Positions 1 to 8,737 of a DNA stretch of 64,000 bases are shown one piece after another (position 1 is the stretch's first letter; each line of letters begins with the position of its first letter). Made by a program: the position numbers and the translations under genes. Origin of the DNA: Gammaproteobacteria bacterium (GTDB taxonomy: Bacteria > Pseudomonadota > Gammaproteobacteria > Legionellales > Legionellaceae); the NCBI GenBank assembly GCA_024742995.1, contig JANSXK010000010.1:1-64000 (forward strand), read 5' to 3'. The notes beneath the pieces were generated by a model, which did not search any database, was not told where the DNA came from, and saw only the letters and a list, made by a program, of their open reading frames with translations.

Positions 1-140
1 CTAAAAATCATATATTCGAATATATTGAAATTTACTATAATCGAAAGCGGCTTCATTCAAGATTAGGATATCAATCTCCGGATTTCTATGAGGTCAAAAA
101 AGTTGCTTAGCAATGTGTCCAATTTTCCCGGGCAAGATCA
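1..140 (+). mobile_element. Right end of an IS3-family insertion sequence (rest lies outside the window)
   Basis: The first 110 bases encode the C-terminus of an IS3-type transposase. The following ~30 bases (GTGTCCAATTTT at about 114-125, ending in ATCA at 137-140) look like an IS3-family right terminal inverted repeat; read inward from the outer edge it starts TGATCTTG and contains AATTGGACAC, and it ends in the usual CA. The boundary at 140 is inferred from this resemblance, because the left end is not in the window. The element abuts and supplies the last codons of the ARM/TPR gene on the other strand. Confidence 0.7.
3..110 (+). CDS. IS3-family transposase OrfB, C-terminal fragment (cut by window edge)
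   Basis: An open frame enters from the left edge and stops with TAG at 108-110. The translated end contains [20 protein letters not shown], the conserved C-terminal signature of the IS3-family DDE integrase (rve_3 region, Y-N-x-x-R-x-H-S-x-L-G-Y). The DDE catalytic residues would lie upstream and cannot be checked. The last 17 bases overlap, tail to tail, the end of the ARM/TPR gene on the minus strand. Whether the complete transposase is intact cannot be seen here. Confidence 0.8.
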   Translation, partial: KNHIFEYIEIYYNRKRLHSRLGYQSPDFYEVKKVA

Positions 141-2163
141 GTTGACTTGTTTCTTGTTCAGCAATAATAGAGTGAAGTTCTTGATTTATTTGTCTAACAA
201 ATAAAGTACTTCCTTGTGCTGCCCAGAAGTGTTGTTTTTTATTGCTTCTAATTTCAATGCCTTCATCACCATGATTATTTTCGGAGTAAGTCTCAGCCAG
301 AGTGGTCAATTCTTTTTCTGTATTAATGAGCAATCGGTGATTGTCCGTACTATTTGGCAAGGGTTGTCTTGCTTGAATTGTGATTTTTCTGCCATCTGGG
401 TCATTTGCCACAAAAAATTGATAGCCTTGCCCAAATAGTGTAAAGAGGTTATTTCTAAAAGAACGAGATAGAACTTTGTCTGATTTTAACGTGAGCTGGG
501 ATCGACCATGACAAGACGAAGCTGTTTCTTTCCTGCCATGCGCACTGCTAGCTGCGTTTTTTTGCTCGTCAACACACATCAACATAGGGGCTGTATTATC
601 ATCCAAAGTAGCTGAGATATCACGTAGGTTTAAAGTTTGTTGTGTGGCCAACTCTTCTAGAGAAAGAACTGCTTGGCTTTTGCCAGCTCTTGCTTGCCCA
701 TCTCCAGGGTTAAACGTTAAAGTTTGGTCAAAATCTTGTTTTGCTTTTTCATAAAATAAGACTTTTCTTTCTAAATCGGTTTCTAATTGTGCTTGATAGA
801 GACGAAAGCTTCCTCGCTCAAAGTAGTTTATACTGGCGTTTGGCTCTTCATTAATGAGGTTTTTATAGCCTTGTAAGATTTCGACAAAATTGCCGTGAAC
901 CCAAGATTGGCGCAAGCGATTTCTTTCCGTTTGAATTTCTTCCTCTCGCTTTCTTGTTTTTTCTTTTCGCACCTTAGATTTTTTGTCATCTTCTATTTTT
1001 TTAGCATCCTGGACTTTTTTTTCTTCTGCCGTGGGAACAGATGAGTATATTTTTAATATTTGTTCTACTGCGATCTTACAGGCTTCACTGGGAGGCCAAT
1101 ATCTTGGGTCAAGACATTGCCGGAAAATATAACTGCGTTTTGATTCAACTAAATCTTGCTGAAGTGCTGTATAAGTAGTCACAATAGTAAGTAGTGTTTG
1201 TGCTGCTGCTTCTTGTAATGCTATCTCTTCATCCTCACTTCTATAAGATTTTAATTGAGCTGCATAGCCAATGATACTTTGTAATTCTAACATTTCAGCT
1301 GCTTTAACCCACCGACCCCGATCACTTCGGACTAGGTTACCTATAATTATTGCCCCATATTTCTTTACTTTTTGATCGCTATCTTTCAATAAGGAACCTA
1401 TAACTTCCCTGCCAGGTTTAGTATCAGATACATAAAAGGTTCGACCCATTGTAAAACTGCTTAAAGCATAAGCAGCACTGATGCGACACTCAGCATATTT
1501 TTTACATTGTAAAAAAGGGGTAAGGTTATCAAAGTCAAATCCGTGGCCACCACCAAGATACTGCTGGTTTTCGTTGTTTAGTGCTAGACTCCCCAGTGCT
1601 TTTATCGGAGATGAGTTATGTTTACAAGATTGGTCATTTAGAACATCTTCGGAGATAAAACCTAGCTTTATACTGGGAATACAGCTAGGCCCAAGTATTC
1701 TCCTATTTTCCTCATCATGGCGTGTTAAATGGAAAATCAACTCAAATATAGCAGGCTGGCATCCTGTATGTGGTAATAGAGAGGGTAGTAAGGAAAGAAG
1801 TTCAGTTTCTTTTATTCGATTGAAGTTGACCTCTGGCGCAAAAGCAAACTCTAGTGGTGAGGCGAGTGAACTTAGCAAAGTTAACGGCCAATGGGCGTAC
1901 AGTTCCACATTAAAGTCTTGACTGTTTGTCAGTGGGTATTCCCTATGGATATCAGCATGTGGGTATCTTTTATATAAATCAACACAGGTTTTTAATAGAT
2001 TTACCAAGATAGGAATAAGGCCTTCTTCCCCCATGATCTCTAGGTTTTCTTCTTTTTTAACCAAGTATACTAGGCCTACCAGTGCTGTTATTTTGGTTGT
2101 TTCCCAACTCCAGTAGCTAGATACAGCACCGATGTGCTCCCTAATTTTTTCACGTTCTCTCAT
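94..2163 (-). CDS. ARM/HEAT-like repeat protein with coiled coil and TPR-like segment, 3' end altered by IS
   Basis: 689 residues, no signal peptide and no clear membrane segment, so probably soluble. Residues ~1-380 are alpha-helical and read like armadillo/HEAT repeats (for example [14 protein letters not shown] and [20 protein letters not shown]). Residues ~385-420 are a charged Lys/Glu-rich coiled coil, and ~425-505 resemble TPR helices ([19 protein letters not shown], then a partner helix). The C-terminal ~180 residues are unlike anything I recognise. The last ~14 codons lie inside the IS3 right end, so the original C-terminus has probably been lost. Eukaryotic-like repeat proteins of this kind are common among secreted effectors of Legionellales; effector status is inference only. 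Base composition is AT-rich compared with the housekeeping genes. Confidence 0.7.
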   Translation of the reverse strand: MREREKIREHIGAVSSYWSWETTKITALVGLVYLVKKEENLEIMGEEGLIPILVNLLKTCVDLYKRYPHADIHREYPLTNSQDFNVELYAHWPLTLLSSLASPLEFAFAPEVNFNRIKETELLSLLPSLLPHTGCQPAIFELIFHLTRHDEENRRILGPSCIPSIKLGFISEDVLNDQSCKHNSSPIKALGSLALNNENQQYLGGGHGFDFDNLTPFLQCKKYAECRISAAYALSSFTMGRTFYVSDTKPGREVIGSLLKDSDQKVKKYGAIIIGNLVRSDRGRWVKAAEMLELQSIIGYAAQLKSYRSEDEEIALQEAAAQTLLTIVTTYTALQQDLVESKRSYIFRQCLDPRYWPPSEACKIAVEQILKIYSSVPTAEEKKVQDAKKIEDDKKSKVRKEKTRKREEEIQTERNRLRQSWVHGNFVEILQGYKNLINEEPNASINYFERGSFRLYQAQLETDLERKVLFYEKAKQDFDQTLTFNPGDGQARAGKSQAVLSLEELATQQTLNLRDISATLDDNTAPMLMCVDEQKNAASSAHGRKETASSCHGRSQLTLKSDKVLSRSFRNNLFTLFGQGYQFFVANDPDGRKITIQARQPLPNSTDNHRLLINTEKELTTLAETYSENNHGDEGIEIRSNKKQHFWAAQGSTLFVRQINQELHSIIAEQETSQLILPGKIGHIAKQLF

Positions 2164-2533
2164 AACGGATCTCTTGATTGTAATTTAAGAAATAATTGCA
2201 CATTAGTTCGATAGAAGTTTTTGGTCATTCTAACCCATTTTTTTGCTTGAAAGTATTCTAAATATTAACGGGAGGATTTTAAAATGTGAATATGATCGCA
2301 CTCAAGAGATAGTATAAGAGTCATAAATTTGCCTACCTTGGTTATCAAGATAAAAATGGTATCCTTCAGCAGTCCAGGGATTATGTAAGTCCTTATTTGC
2401 TTAGCGGCAGCACGTTTTGTAAAAGCCATATGGGTATCCACCATATGACGTGCGTCTTTTGCTGGGGTATGTAGTGATTGAACTTCCACCAATGTACTTG
2501 ACCATCAATTCACTGTTTCAGGCGCTGATCAAG
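2164..2533. other. 370-bp gap without a convincing gene
   Basis: Between the ARM/TPR gene and the acetyltransferase gene. A 75-codon open frame exists on the minus strand (2265-2492), but it has no recognisable domain and no good ribosome binding site. Another minus-strand frame in the same stretch reads protein-like in two pieces interrupted by a stop (around 2340-2440), so this may be decayed coding sequence. No RNA gene, repeat or clear promoter seen. Confidence 0.4.
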
Positions 2534-3373
2534 CTACAGTCTCAAGATATTCCTGTCTTCTAGTTCCATTTTTTTTCGCTCTAATTCCCTAGCCAACTTT
2601 CTTTTATATTGCTTGAAAACAATGTTCCGGCTTTCTTGTCTTGCGAAGAATCTTGCTCGTGCGCACATAGCAGTGTTTTGTGCTTCAGAGACCTTGACCT
2701 CATTGGCCTTATTTTTGCAGCTTTGGAAATAGTCCTCTAGTATAACGTCCCTCAATTTTCTTGAGCCAGCATGAGCGATTACAGACATGTTATTAGCTGA
2801 AAATTGTGTCGGTGTTATTTTATACTTTAGCCATTTAGTATCAAGTGCTAATCCAAATGTTTTATCACGGTTACCATCAGGTGTCATACCTGTTTTTGCC
2901 ATTGTCATTTGAGATTTTATGTTATAGGACATTGTACTGCCATATATATTTTGTTCTAGTTTTAATAAATTAAAACAAAGCATGAATAAGGTTTTTAAAA
3001 TCGCTTTTCCGTAACCTTTACCTTGAATACGAAGTTTAAGCGCAATTCCAAAATGAATTTCTGCCTCATCCACTCTTAAATTGCATCGTCCTAAGAAATC
3101 ATTATTTTTATCAAAAACCATAAAATGGGTTTTTTGGTTTTCAGAGGATGTCTTATCAAAAATACCTATGATTTCTGACACGCTATTTTTTTTACTTTCA
3201 AAGGAGTAATTTGCGGTATCTTTATAAGTGTATAATTCATTCAATAATTTTTTTCGCTGATCTGATTCAACAGAATAAAACTGCTTAAAAATAAAACTAT
3301 TGATCTCTAAAAGTCCATGAGTAAAATATGGGTCAATAAGATTTGCTAATTCATCTTGATTTGAAACTATCAA
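2534..3373 (-). CDS. GNAT-family N-acetyltransferase
   Basis: 279 residues. The middle (about residues 95-190) is a GNAT fold: beta strands around FDKNNDFLGRCNLRV, then the acetyl-CoA pyrophosphate loop in RIQGKGYGKAIL (pattern R/Q-x-x-G-x-G/A), then a helix and a strand with N-x-x-S giving the usual acceptor side. This layout resembles RimJ/RimL-type acetyltransferases that act on protein N-termini or small amines; the substrate cannot be told. The C-terminal ~80 residues are rich in Lys, Arg and Glu and helical, an extension beyond a single GNAT domain. It stands alone in an accessory region with no operon partner. Confidence 0.7.
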   Translation of the reverse strand: MIVSNQDELANLIDPYFTHGLLEINSFIFKQFYSVESDQRKKLLNELYTYKDTANYSFESKKNSVSEIIGIFDKTSSENQKTHFMVFDKNNDFLGRCNLRVDEAEIHFGIALKLRIQGKGYGKAILKTLFMLCFNLLKLEQNIYGSTMSYNIKSQMTMAKTGMTPDGNRDKTFGLALDTKWLKYKITPTQFSANNMSVIAHAGSRKLRDVILEDYFQSCKNKANEVKVSEAQNTAMCARARFFARQESRNIVFKQYKRKLARELERKKMELEDRNILRL

Positions 3374-3430
3374 GCCAACCCCCTGGACTCTTCAATTGAT
3401 TAAAAACAAAAATATAACATAAAGTTAAAT

Positions 3431-3670
3431 TTAAAACCATTCCTGCAAAAATATACTCACAAAATCATAGGGTGCATCTACTTTTAAGTTTAATTCATCA
3501 AGGTAAACAAGTTTAAATTTAGATTTTCCAGCAGGCGAACGAATATCTGGGTTTTCCGTAAAGGGTTTAAAAAGAGGGAAAAATACTGATTGACCAATAA
3601 TATAGCGCTTGTCGCGGTTACTCGGAGACATTCCCCATACATTTTGATAGGTAATGACAGCTTCAGTCAT
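3431..3670 (-). CDS. Hypothetical short protein, possibly a gene remnant
   Basis: 79 codons, starting with an ATG directly behind an in-frame TGA. No signal peptide, membrane segment or recognised motif. The composition (aromatic and Lys-rich, ending DFVSIFLQEWF) is plausible for a real protein C-terminus, so it may be the tail of a decayed larger gene. About 110 bases between it and the membrane-protein gene show no other feature. Confidence 0.3.
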   Translation of the reverse strand: MTEAVITYQNVWGMSPSNRDKRYIIGQSVFFPLFKPFTENPDIRSPAGKSKFKLVYLDELNLKVDAPYDFVSIFLQEWF

Positions 3671-3779
3671 TCAGGGCTGAATCCCTATAGTTATGGTGCT
3701 TTTCTGCCTAATGCTACCACTGCAAATAAGACAGGGAAGGGGATTGTGGTAGCAAGTTTTCACTACTACTTGCCAGCAG

Positions 3780-4181
3780 CTATTTACGATAAATCAAACC
3801 AATTATATATCCGCCAATGATGCTTTCGACCACATATGTGGTAAACCAACAAGTTGCAAGCACCGCTGAGATGGGTAGGTAAAAATAAGCACCTGCAGCT
3901 TGGATGCCAGAAAGAATGCCGAGACATAATCCGAAGCGCAAACCGTTTTTTGAACCACCTTCTTTGAATACGAGGGTAAAAATGAATGTTATCCAAAGTG
4001 CGAGGAGTGCCGTAATTACCATATTAAATGGCGTGTAACTTATCATTTCGTTGTAATCTCTCCAAATGGTCGGTGTTTCAAGATAAATGTTTTTTAAAAG
4101 AAATCCATGAACTAGGGTTTCGTAGCTAAACATAAATAAAAATAGCGCCACAAATGCAAATAAAAAACGTTTGATGTTCAT
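3780..4181 (-). CDS. Small integral membrane protein, function unknown
   Basis: 133 residues with four hydrophobic segments at about 6-28, 52-74, 82-102 and 106-130, the last glycine-rich (SIIGGYIIGLIY). The short loops carry few charges. The start is well supported: AGGAG lies nine bases before the ATG at 4181. It looks like the family of small four-helix bacterial membrane proteins annotated only as hypothetical; I cannot assign a role. It is on the same strand as the monooxygenase gene but downstream of it by about 95 bases, so co-transcription is possible. Confidence 0.65.
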   Translation of the reverse strand: MNIKRFLFAFVALFLFMFSYETLVHGFLLKNIYLETPTIWRDYNEMISYTPFNMVITALLALWITFIFTLVFKEGGSKNGLRFGLCLGILSGIQAAGAYFYLPISAVLATCWFTTYVVESIIGGYIIGLIYRK

Positions 4182-4276
4182 TTTTGTTCTCCTGCTCCAT
4201 AGGTAAATTTATAGTACCATAAATTTCAGATTTTGAAGCATGGGTTTATTTTATGAGGGCATGATTTATTGGTTTG

Positions 4277-5350
4277 CTATCCGTACATAAACTTGCTAGC
4301 GAATTTATGATGTAAAAAAGGGACGTGAAATATAAGTTTTATCCCTAGTAACATGGCGTAACGTTTGAATATATTAGGGGAGGTCATCATTTTGCGTAAA
4401 AACTCAGAGCCCGCTATTACCCTTTTGTCTTCTAGGTAGCGTGTTTTTGTGTAGGTTTCTAAGTCATGATTCACAAGTTTATGCGCAAAATCTGCTGCAT
4501 CTGCGATGCCTAAGTTCATGCCGCGGCCACCCACAGGGGAATGACAATGTGCTGCATCACCTGCTAAAAATATCTTTCCCTCTTGATAAGAGGGCGCTTG
4601 AGCAATTTTGATATGAAATGTGCCTTCGCGATGAATTTTTGTGGTCTTCAGTTTAAAAGGTAAGCTTTTAATTGCATTTTTGGTATTTGAAACTAGGCGA
4701 TAACGATTTTTAGCAATAGGTGCTATAAATACGACTTTGCCATGACTTAAACTGTAAAGGGCAACCGTTTCATTGAGATGACTCAAGTCAGTTGTACTGA
4801 CATCGGCAATGGACCATTCTTCCGGTAGCTTAATGCCGGGGCAGGCAATACCGATTGCATGCCTGGTGGTACTGTGCACACCATCTGCACCCAGTAAATA
4901 ATCACAAGTGAATTCTTCACCATTGGCAATTTTAGCGCGTATCGTATCATTTTGAGTTTTGATGGACACGAGTTCATGATGATATAAGATTTTGCCGCCT
5001 AGTTCGGTAAACTTGGCGCTTAGTATCGCTTCCGTTCTATCTTGTGGTAGGCCAAGTATAAAATCATATCCATATTGAACGGGTTGCGCTGAACTAAAGT
5101 TTAATGTTCCCCATTTTTGCTCATTCACGTAGAACAGTGCATTTTTATATTTAATCCCTTCTGCCAAAAGTGTTTTTGTGACCCCTGAGCTTTCAAGAAT
5201 TTTTAAACTTTGTGGATTAATTCCGACTGCGCGGGACATGGTAGATCCCTGTTCTTTTTTATCAATGATGATTGCTGTAATGCCACGTCTCGCTAATTCA
5301 ACGCCAGCAGTTAATCCGGTGGGGCCTGCGCCTACAATGAGTACTTTCAT
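4277..5350 (-). CDS. FAD-dependent monooxygenase (PHBH/UbiH-like)
   Basis: 357 residues. The N-terminus is a Rossmann nucleotide-binding fold with the dinucleotide motif VGAGPTGLTAGVELARRG (residues ~5-22) followed by an acidic residue at the end of strand 2 (IIDKKE). A DG motif (LLGADGVHS, ~152) and the second FAD-binding GD motif (FLAGDAAHCHSPVGGRGMN, ~262-280) complete the p-hydroxybenzoate hydroxylase family pattern. Such enzymes use NAD(P)H and oxygen to hydroxylate aromatic or polyketide substrates; the substrate here is unknown. Family members are usually 370-550 residues, so this one is at the short end with little C-terminal extension. Confidence 0.8.
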   Translation of the reverse strand: MKVLIVGAGPTGLTAGVELARRGITAIIIDKKEQGSTMSRAVGINPQSLKILESSGVTKTLLAEGIKYKNALFYVNEQKWGTLNFSSAQPVQYGYDFILGLPQDRTEAILSAKFTELGGKILYHHELVSIKTQNDTIRAKIANGEEFTCDYLLGADGVHSTTRHAIGIACPGIKLPEEWSIADVSTTDLSHLNETVALYSLSHGKVVFIAPIAKNRYRLVSNTKNAIKSLPFKLKTTKIHREGTFHIKIAQAPSYQEGKIFLAGDAAHCHSPVGGRGMNLGIADAADFAHKLVNHDLETYTKTRYLEDKRVIAGSEFLRKMMTSPNIFKRYAMLLGIKLIFHVPFLHHKFASKFMYG

Positions 5351-5568
5351 TGGTTTCTCTTAGAGTAAAGTGATCTATAGTTTACATTATAGGCTATTTG
5401 TCATGATTTAACGCTCAAAATAAAACCAAGAACTATTTTTTACAAGCTACTTGGTTTACAATTGCGTATTTAAGCGTCATATTCAATATTGTTGTTTCGC
5501 GGTCTGAGGGCAAAAAATAGTGGAAATTAGAGCTACAACCAAGTACTTAAAATGAAACGGGTTTAAAT

Positions 5569-6009
5569 ATGAAAAAAATAGCGTTCATTTTGTTTTTTTA
5601 TTCGCTCCAGGTTTTGGCCGACGATGTGCGACCTACTTGTCCTGATTACGAGATGTTTGAAGTGATTGTCAAAAACAACACAACATCAGACTGCGTGGTC
5701 GTACAAGAAGATTTAAGACATGGCTATTTGCCGAGAATCACACAGTTTTTTTCTCTGAAGTCAAATGAAGAAAAAAAGGTTTCTATACTATATAACCTCG
5801 TGGTTGAAGGTCCTGATATGGCACTGAGCTATCAATGTGGGACCGATAAATTTGTGACCATCGTATCCGCTCGCGATGGGCTATTTGCTCCAACACGATA
5901 CGTCAAAGGTTTGGTTTCCAGTGCGGCTAATATGGATGCTGTTTTTACCGCCGAACAGGGGAGTTGTGAAGACAATAAACCCGCCAGAATACGTTGGTCG
6001 CTTTATTAG
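5569..6009 (+). CDS. Small secreted Cys-containing protein, paralogue family member A
   Basis: 146 residues with a clear Sec signal peptide (Lys-rich start, hydrophobic core to about residue 16, cleavage near VLA). The mature part is one of four related proteins in this window (others at 7384-7815, 41910-42365 and 42450-42896). Shared landmarks are VKNNTTSDC near the mature N-terminus, HGYLPR, LSYQCG in the middle, MDAVF and a closing RIRWSL. Two cysteines (in SDC and QCG) are common to all four and could form a disulfide in the periplasm or outside. The predicted fold is all-beta. Function unknown. Its stop overlaps by four bases the end of the ankyrin gene on the other strand. Confidence 0.7.
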   Translation: MKKIAFILFFYSLQVLADDVRPTCPDYEMFEVIVKNNTTSDCVVVQEDLRHGYLPRITQFFSLKSNEEKKVSILYNLVVEGPDMALSYQCGTDKFVTIVSARDGLFAPTRYVKGLVSSAANMDAVFTAEQGSCEDNKPARIRWSLY

Positions 6010-6533
6010 AGATGCAGGCTATGCTTTTCATCAGTCTCTGAACTCAAGCTACCAGCCTGTAGGTGTTCACTTAGCAGCTTTATCATAGCCAAGTGCTCGC
6101 CACTTCGCGCATCTATCATCGCATCTTTCGCATCAGCATTAGCGTCGAGCAAGCATCTCATAATTGCAATATGCCCATGAAACGCAGCCCATTTGACGAT
6201 GGTCTCTCCTATATCATTAGCTTGATTAGGGTTTGCGCCACGCGCTAATAGGGTATTTATGGCGGGGATCAGATCATGCTCATTTTCACCGGTATAGTAT
6301 AGATAGACATAATGTAATGCGGTATTCTTTTGACGATCTTTTAGATTAATTTTAGCGCGATGTCTTAAAAGGAGCTCCATGATAGGAATGTTTCTCCTAA
6401 GTGCCGCTTCATGCAGGGCTGTCGTACCGTCGCGATCTTGGAAGTTGACCTTAATACGAGGGTCTCTTAATAACGCTTGAATCTCATGAATAGGTGCGTT
6501 GTGTTGAACGGCTAGTAATAATTCTTCAGACAT
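6006..6533 (-). CDS. Ankyrin-repeat protein
   Basis: 175 residues made of about four ankyrin repeats. The clearest are DRDGTTALHEAALRRNIPIM (residues ~33-52) and DRQKNTALHYVYLYYTG, then NDIGETIVKWAAFHGHIAIM and a degenerate last repeat ending at about residue 155. Ankyrin repeats bind other proteins. No signal peptide, so it is cytosolic or exported by a route without a Sec signal. Ankyrin proteins are frequent effectors in Legionellales, but nothing here proves export. The gene stands alone and is convergent with the small secreted protein. Confidence 0.8.
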   Translation of the reverse strand: MSEELLLAVQHNAPIHEIQALLRDPRIKVNFQDRDGTTALHEAALRRNIPIMELLLRHRAKINLKDRQKNTALHYVYLYYTGENEHDLIPAINTLLARGANPNQANDIGETIVKWAAFHGHIAIMRCLLDANADAKDAMIDARSGEHLAMIKLLSEHLQAGSLSSETDEKHSLHL

Positions 6534-6638
6534 AATAATATCTCATGAGAGTTCAAACGTTAAATTGAGGCGCGATGCTATCATATCGAACAGTGTGTTA
6601 TCAACATGGTTTCTCCAGGGATTTAGTGAGATTGTGGT

Positions 6639-7322
6639 ATGAATGACACGTTAATTCTAAATCGTCGAACTGCTCAAGCGCTGGATAGGCACTGTATCAA
6701 TACATACAGTATTCCAAGTATTATTTTGATGGAAAATGCGGGCCGAGGGGTTTTTGATTATTTGTTGCAATGTACGCCACAGGGGAGCATTGTGATTTGT
6801 TGTGGTAAAGGCAATAATGGCGGGGATGGGTTTGTGGTTGCGCGTCATTTGGATAATCATCGTATGCCGGTGCATATTTTATTGCTTACTAAACCTGATG
6901 AGCTCAAAGGCGATGCTAAGACCAATTATGAGATGGTGATGAAGTCGCATATCCCCTTGACGATGGTTGATAAGGAAAACATGCAAGCCATCAAGCCTCT
7001 CTTATCAGAAGCGACATGGATTGTAGATGCACTGTTTGGCACTGGGTTGCAAGGCTCCGTAGGCTTTCCATTTCATAGCATGATCCAAACGATTAATGAA
7101 GCGTCTAAAGAGGTGTTATCTATTGATATTCCTTCAGGTTTAGATTGTGACACCGGGGAACCTTTAGGGGTGGCTATCAAAGCCACACACACTGTTACAA
7201 TGGTGGGGTTGAAAAAGGGGTTTTTGAATCCCAATGCGCAACAATATTTAGGATGTACACATATCGTTGATATTGGTGTGCCCAATGAATTACGTCAAAA
7301 ATTTCTAACGGAGGCTGGATAG
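6639..7322 (+). CDS. nnrE: NAD(P)H-hydrate epimerase (YjeF N-terminal domain only)
   Basis: 227 residues. It epimerises the damaged cofactors NADHX and NADPHX, letting a partner dehydratase repair both forms. The family signature is clear: MENAGRG (~30), GKGNNGGDGFVVARHL (~55-70) with the nucleotide-binding glycines, DALFGTGLQG (~125), and SIDIPSGLDCDTG (~163) with the catalytic aspartate region. In E. coli this domain is fused to the NnrD dehydratase; here the protein ends after the epimerase domain and no dehydratase lies nearby. It runs toward, and ends about 60 bases before, a convergent small secreted gene. Confidence 0.88.
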   Translation: MNDTLILNRRTAQALDRHCINTYSIPSIILMENAGRGVFDYLLQCTPQGSIVICCGKGNNGGDGFVVARHLDNHRMPVHILLLTKPDELKGDAKTNYEMVMKSHIPLTMVDKENMQAIKPLLSEATWIVDALFGTGLQGSVGFPFHSMIQTINEASKEVLSIDIPSGLDCDTGEPLGVAIKATHTVTMVGLKKGFLNPNAQQYLGCTHIVDIGVPNELRQKFLTEAG

Positions 7323-7383
7323 TGCAGGATGCAGCAAACGCCAATGTTGCTATGCGTCGTGACCTTGTTTTATCGTCCTAGCG

Positions 7384-7815
7384 CTATGGCTTTAATATCC
7401 ACGTCACTTTATTTGCTGTGCCATAAAAATTATTACATCCACTTGCCTGGAAGCTGGCTTCTACATTATTTGACTCAACAACAGCATTTCGTTCTTTTTG
7501 ACCGTGAGGGGTTTCGGAGAAGAATGTTATTTCTTTATTGTCACCACATTCATAGGTTAGTAAAAAGCCGACGTCTAAAAAAAAGTTTTGTTGAATCTCT
7601 GTCATTTCGAACTGTTCTTCTTGGTCACGAAAAATAACATCAGGTATTTTACTGTGAGCAGTTAATTTTCCATTGAAGACGTACTGTTTTTTTAAAACAC
7701 AGTCTGTTGCCCCCTCATTTTTGATGCGGATTTTGTAGAGCCGGCAACTTTCTCCAAATGCATACGTTGTAGTGGAAATCATAAAGATACACAGGACTGT
7801 GATTATTTTTTCCAT
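7384..7815 (-). CDS. Small secreted Cys-containing protein, paralogue family member B
   Basis: 143 residues with a signal peptide (hydrophobic core to about residue 18, cleavage near TYA). It is the most divergent of the four family members: IKNEGATDCVLKK corresponds to the KNNT-x-x-DC motif, LLTYECG to the central Cys-Gly, then EITFFSE, VEASF and the end KVTWIL. It has extra cysteines near the start of the mature part (ESCRLYK) and in ASGCNN. Convergent with nnrE. Role unknown. Confidence 0.68.
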   Translation of the reverse strand: MEKIITVLCIFMISTTTYAFGESCRLYKIRIKNEGATDCVLKKQYVFNGKLTAHSKIPDVIFRDQEEQFEMTEIQQNFFLDVGFLLTYECGDNKEITFFSETPHGQKERNAVVESNNVEASFQASGCNNFYGTANKVTWILKP

Positions 7816-7892
7816 GGTTTTAGTCTTTATTTTGTTCTAAAAGGTTATTATGTTACCAGTGTTTCTTTGGCTTGTCAATTTAATACATGAAA

Positions 7893-7920
7893 TTGTCTAG
7901 AGAGTCTGGATTCTAGACAA
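7893..7920. repeat. Perfect 9-bp inverted repeat upstream of rpmH
   Basis: TTGTCTAGA at 7893-7901 and TCTAGACAA at 7912-7920, separated by 10 bases. It lies between the start of the small secreted gene (minus strand) and the rpmH promoter. No T-run follows on either strand, so it is not a typical terminator. It could be an operator for either divergent gene; this is a guess. Confidence 0.45.
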
Positions 7921-7974
7921 ATGTAGGTTTAAGCGCTTACGCCTGTTTTGATGACCAAAAAGACCAGATGAAAT

Positions 7975-8003
7975 TTGACAGTAGCTGCAAAATTTTCTAT
8001 CAT
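7975..8003 (+). promoter_or_regulatory. Sigma-70 promoter of the rpmH-rnpA-yidD-yidC-mnmE operon
   Basis: TTGACA at 7975-7980, a 17-base spacer, and TATCAT at 7998-8003. Transcription would start near 8010, about 28 bases before the rpmH ATG. The match to the consensus is strong (six of six and five of six). Confidence 0.65.
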
Positions 8004-8037
8004 TGCCGGCTAGTAAAAATGTTATGAGTGGTTTTCA

Positions 8038-8172
8038 ATGAAACGTACATTTCAACCCAGTAATTTAAAACGCAAGCGTGACCATGGTTTTCGTGCCCGT
8101 ATGGCAACTCGCGGAGGTCGTTTGGTGATCAAACGTCGTCGTGCCAAAGGTCGTAAACAATTAGCTGCTTAG
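8038..8172 (+). CDS. rpmH: 50S ribosomal protein L34
   Basis: 44 codons, very basic. The start [20 protein letters not shown] and the later [16 protein letters not shown] are the conserved L34 sequence over its entire length. It is a structural protein of the large ribosomal subunit. The stop TAG shares its last G with the GTG start of rnpA, the classic rpmH-rnpA arrangement. In many bacteria dnaA lies just upstream and divergent; here the upstream neighbour is a small secreted gene instead. Confidence 0.97.
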   Translation: MKRTFQPSNLKRKRDHGFRARMATRGGRLVIKRRRAKGRKQLAA

Positions 8173-8501
8173 TGAATGAATTTCCCCAGTCGCGGCGATT
8201 GTTAAAAAAAGCCGACTATGATCATGTATTTCAGCAAGCTAAAAAAATGGTAAGCCCACATTTTATAATTTTGTATCGCGATAATGTTATAGGCTGTACT
8301 CGGCTTGGTTTGGCCTTGTCAAAAAAACATATTGCCAAAGCGCATGATCGTTCACGAATCAAACGATTGATTCGTGAAACGTTTCGAGTTCATCAGCACT
8401 TACCTGTGGTGGACGTGATTGTACTGGCGAGGCCAGGTGTGGCCAAGGTAGAAAATGCTGTTTTGAGAAGCAGCTTGAATTTATCATGGTCTAAATTATG
8501 A
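8172..8501 (+). CDS. rnpA: Ribonuclease P protein component
   Basis: 109 residues from a GTG start that overlaps the rpmH stop by one base. It is the C5 protein that helps the RNase P RNA cleave 5' leaders from pre-tRNAs. The conserved RNA-binding helix is visible as RSRIKRLIRETFR (normally RNxxKRxxRE), with LGLALSKKHIAKAH before it and DVIVLARPGVA after it. The length is normal. It overlaps yidD by four bases (ATGA). Confidence 0.93.
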   Translation: MNEFPQSRRLLKKADYDHVFQQAKKMVSPHFIILYRDNVIGCTRLGLALSKKHIAKAHDRSRIKRLIRETFRVHQHLPVVDVIVLARPGVAKVENAVLRSSLNLSWSKL

Positions 8502-8737
8502 ATAAATTTGGACAGCGGAGTATCCGTGGTCTGATTAAGTGCTACCAATGGGTGATGAGTCCGATGTTGCCTATGGCCTGTCGGTTTTATCCTACTTGTT
8601 CTAATTACGCTATAGACGCAGTTGAGTATTATGGTGTTGGGAAGGGTATTTGGAAGGCGGTGTTGCGTATACTACGCTGTCATCCTTGGTCTGCTGGTGG
8701 TTACGATCCTGTTTTACCTAATAAAGAGAATGAATGA
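8498..8737 (+). CDS. yidD: Membrane protein insertion efficiency factor YidD
   Basis: 79 residues. The family signature is intact: [19 protein letters not shown] followed by G-K-G-I-W-K-A and [16 protein letters not shown]. YidD is a small membrane-associated protein that assists YidC-dependent insertion of inner membrane proteins. It overlaps both rnpA and yidC by four bases, so the three are translationally coupled. Confidence 0.95.
   Translation: MNKFGQRSIRGLIKCYQWVMSPMLPMACRFYPTCSNYAIDAVEYYGVGKGIWKAVLRILRCHPWSAGGYDPVLPNKENE

Noticed and set aside
214..1921. Plus-strand open frames of 74 and 146 codons opposite the ARM/TPR gene
   Set aside because: They lie completely inside the minus-strand gene, have no ribosome binding site and no recognisable domain.
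7329..7637. Plus-strand frame of about 100 codons behind nnrE
   Set aside because: It mostly overlaps the signal-peptide-bearing secreted gene on the minus strand and its translation looks random.
7816..8037. Replication origin upstream of rpmH
   Set aside because: No cluster of TTATNCACA boxes and no dnaA gene beside it.
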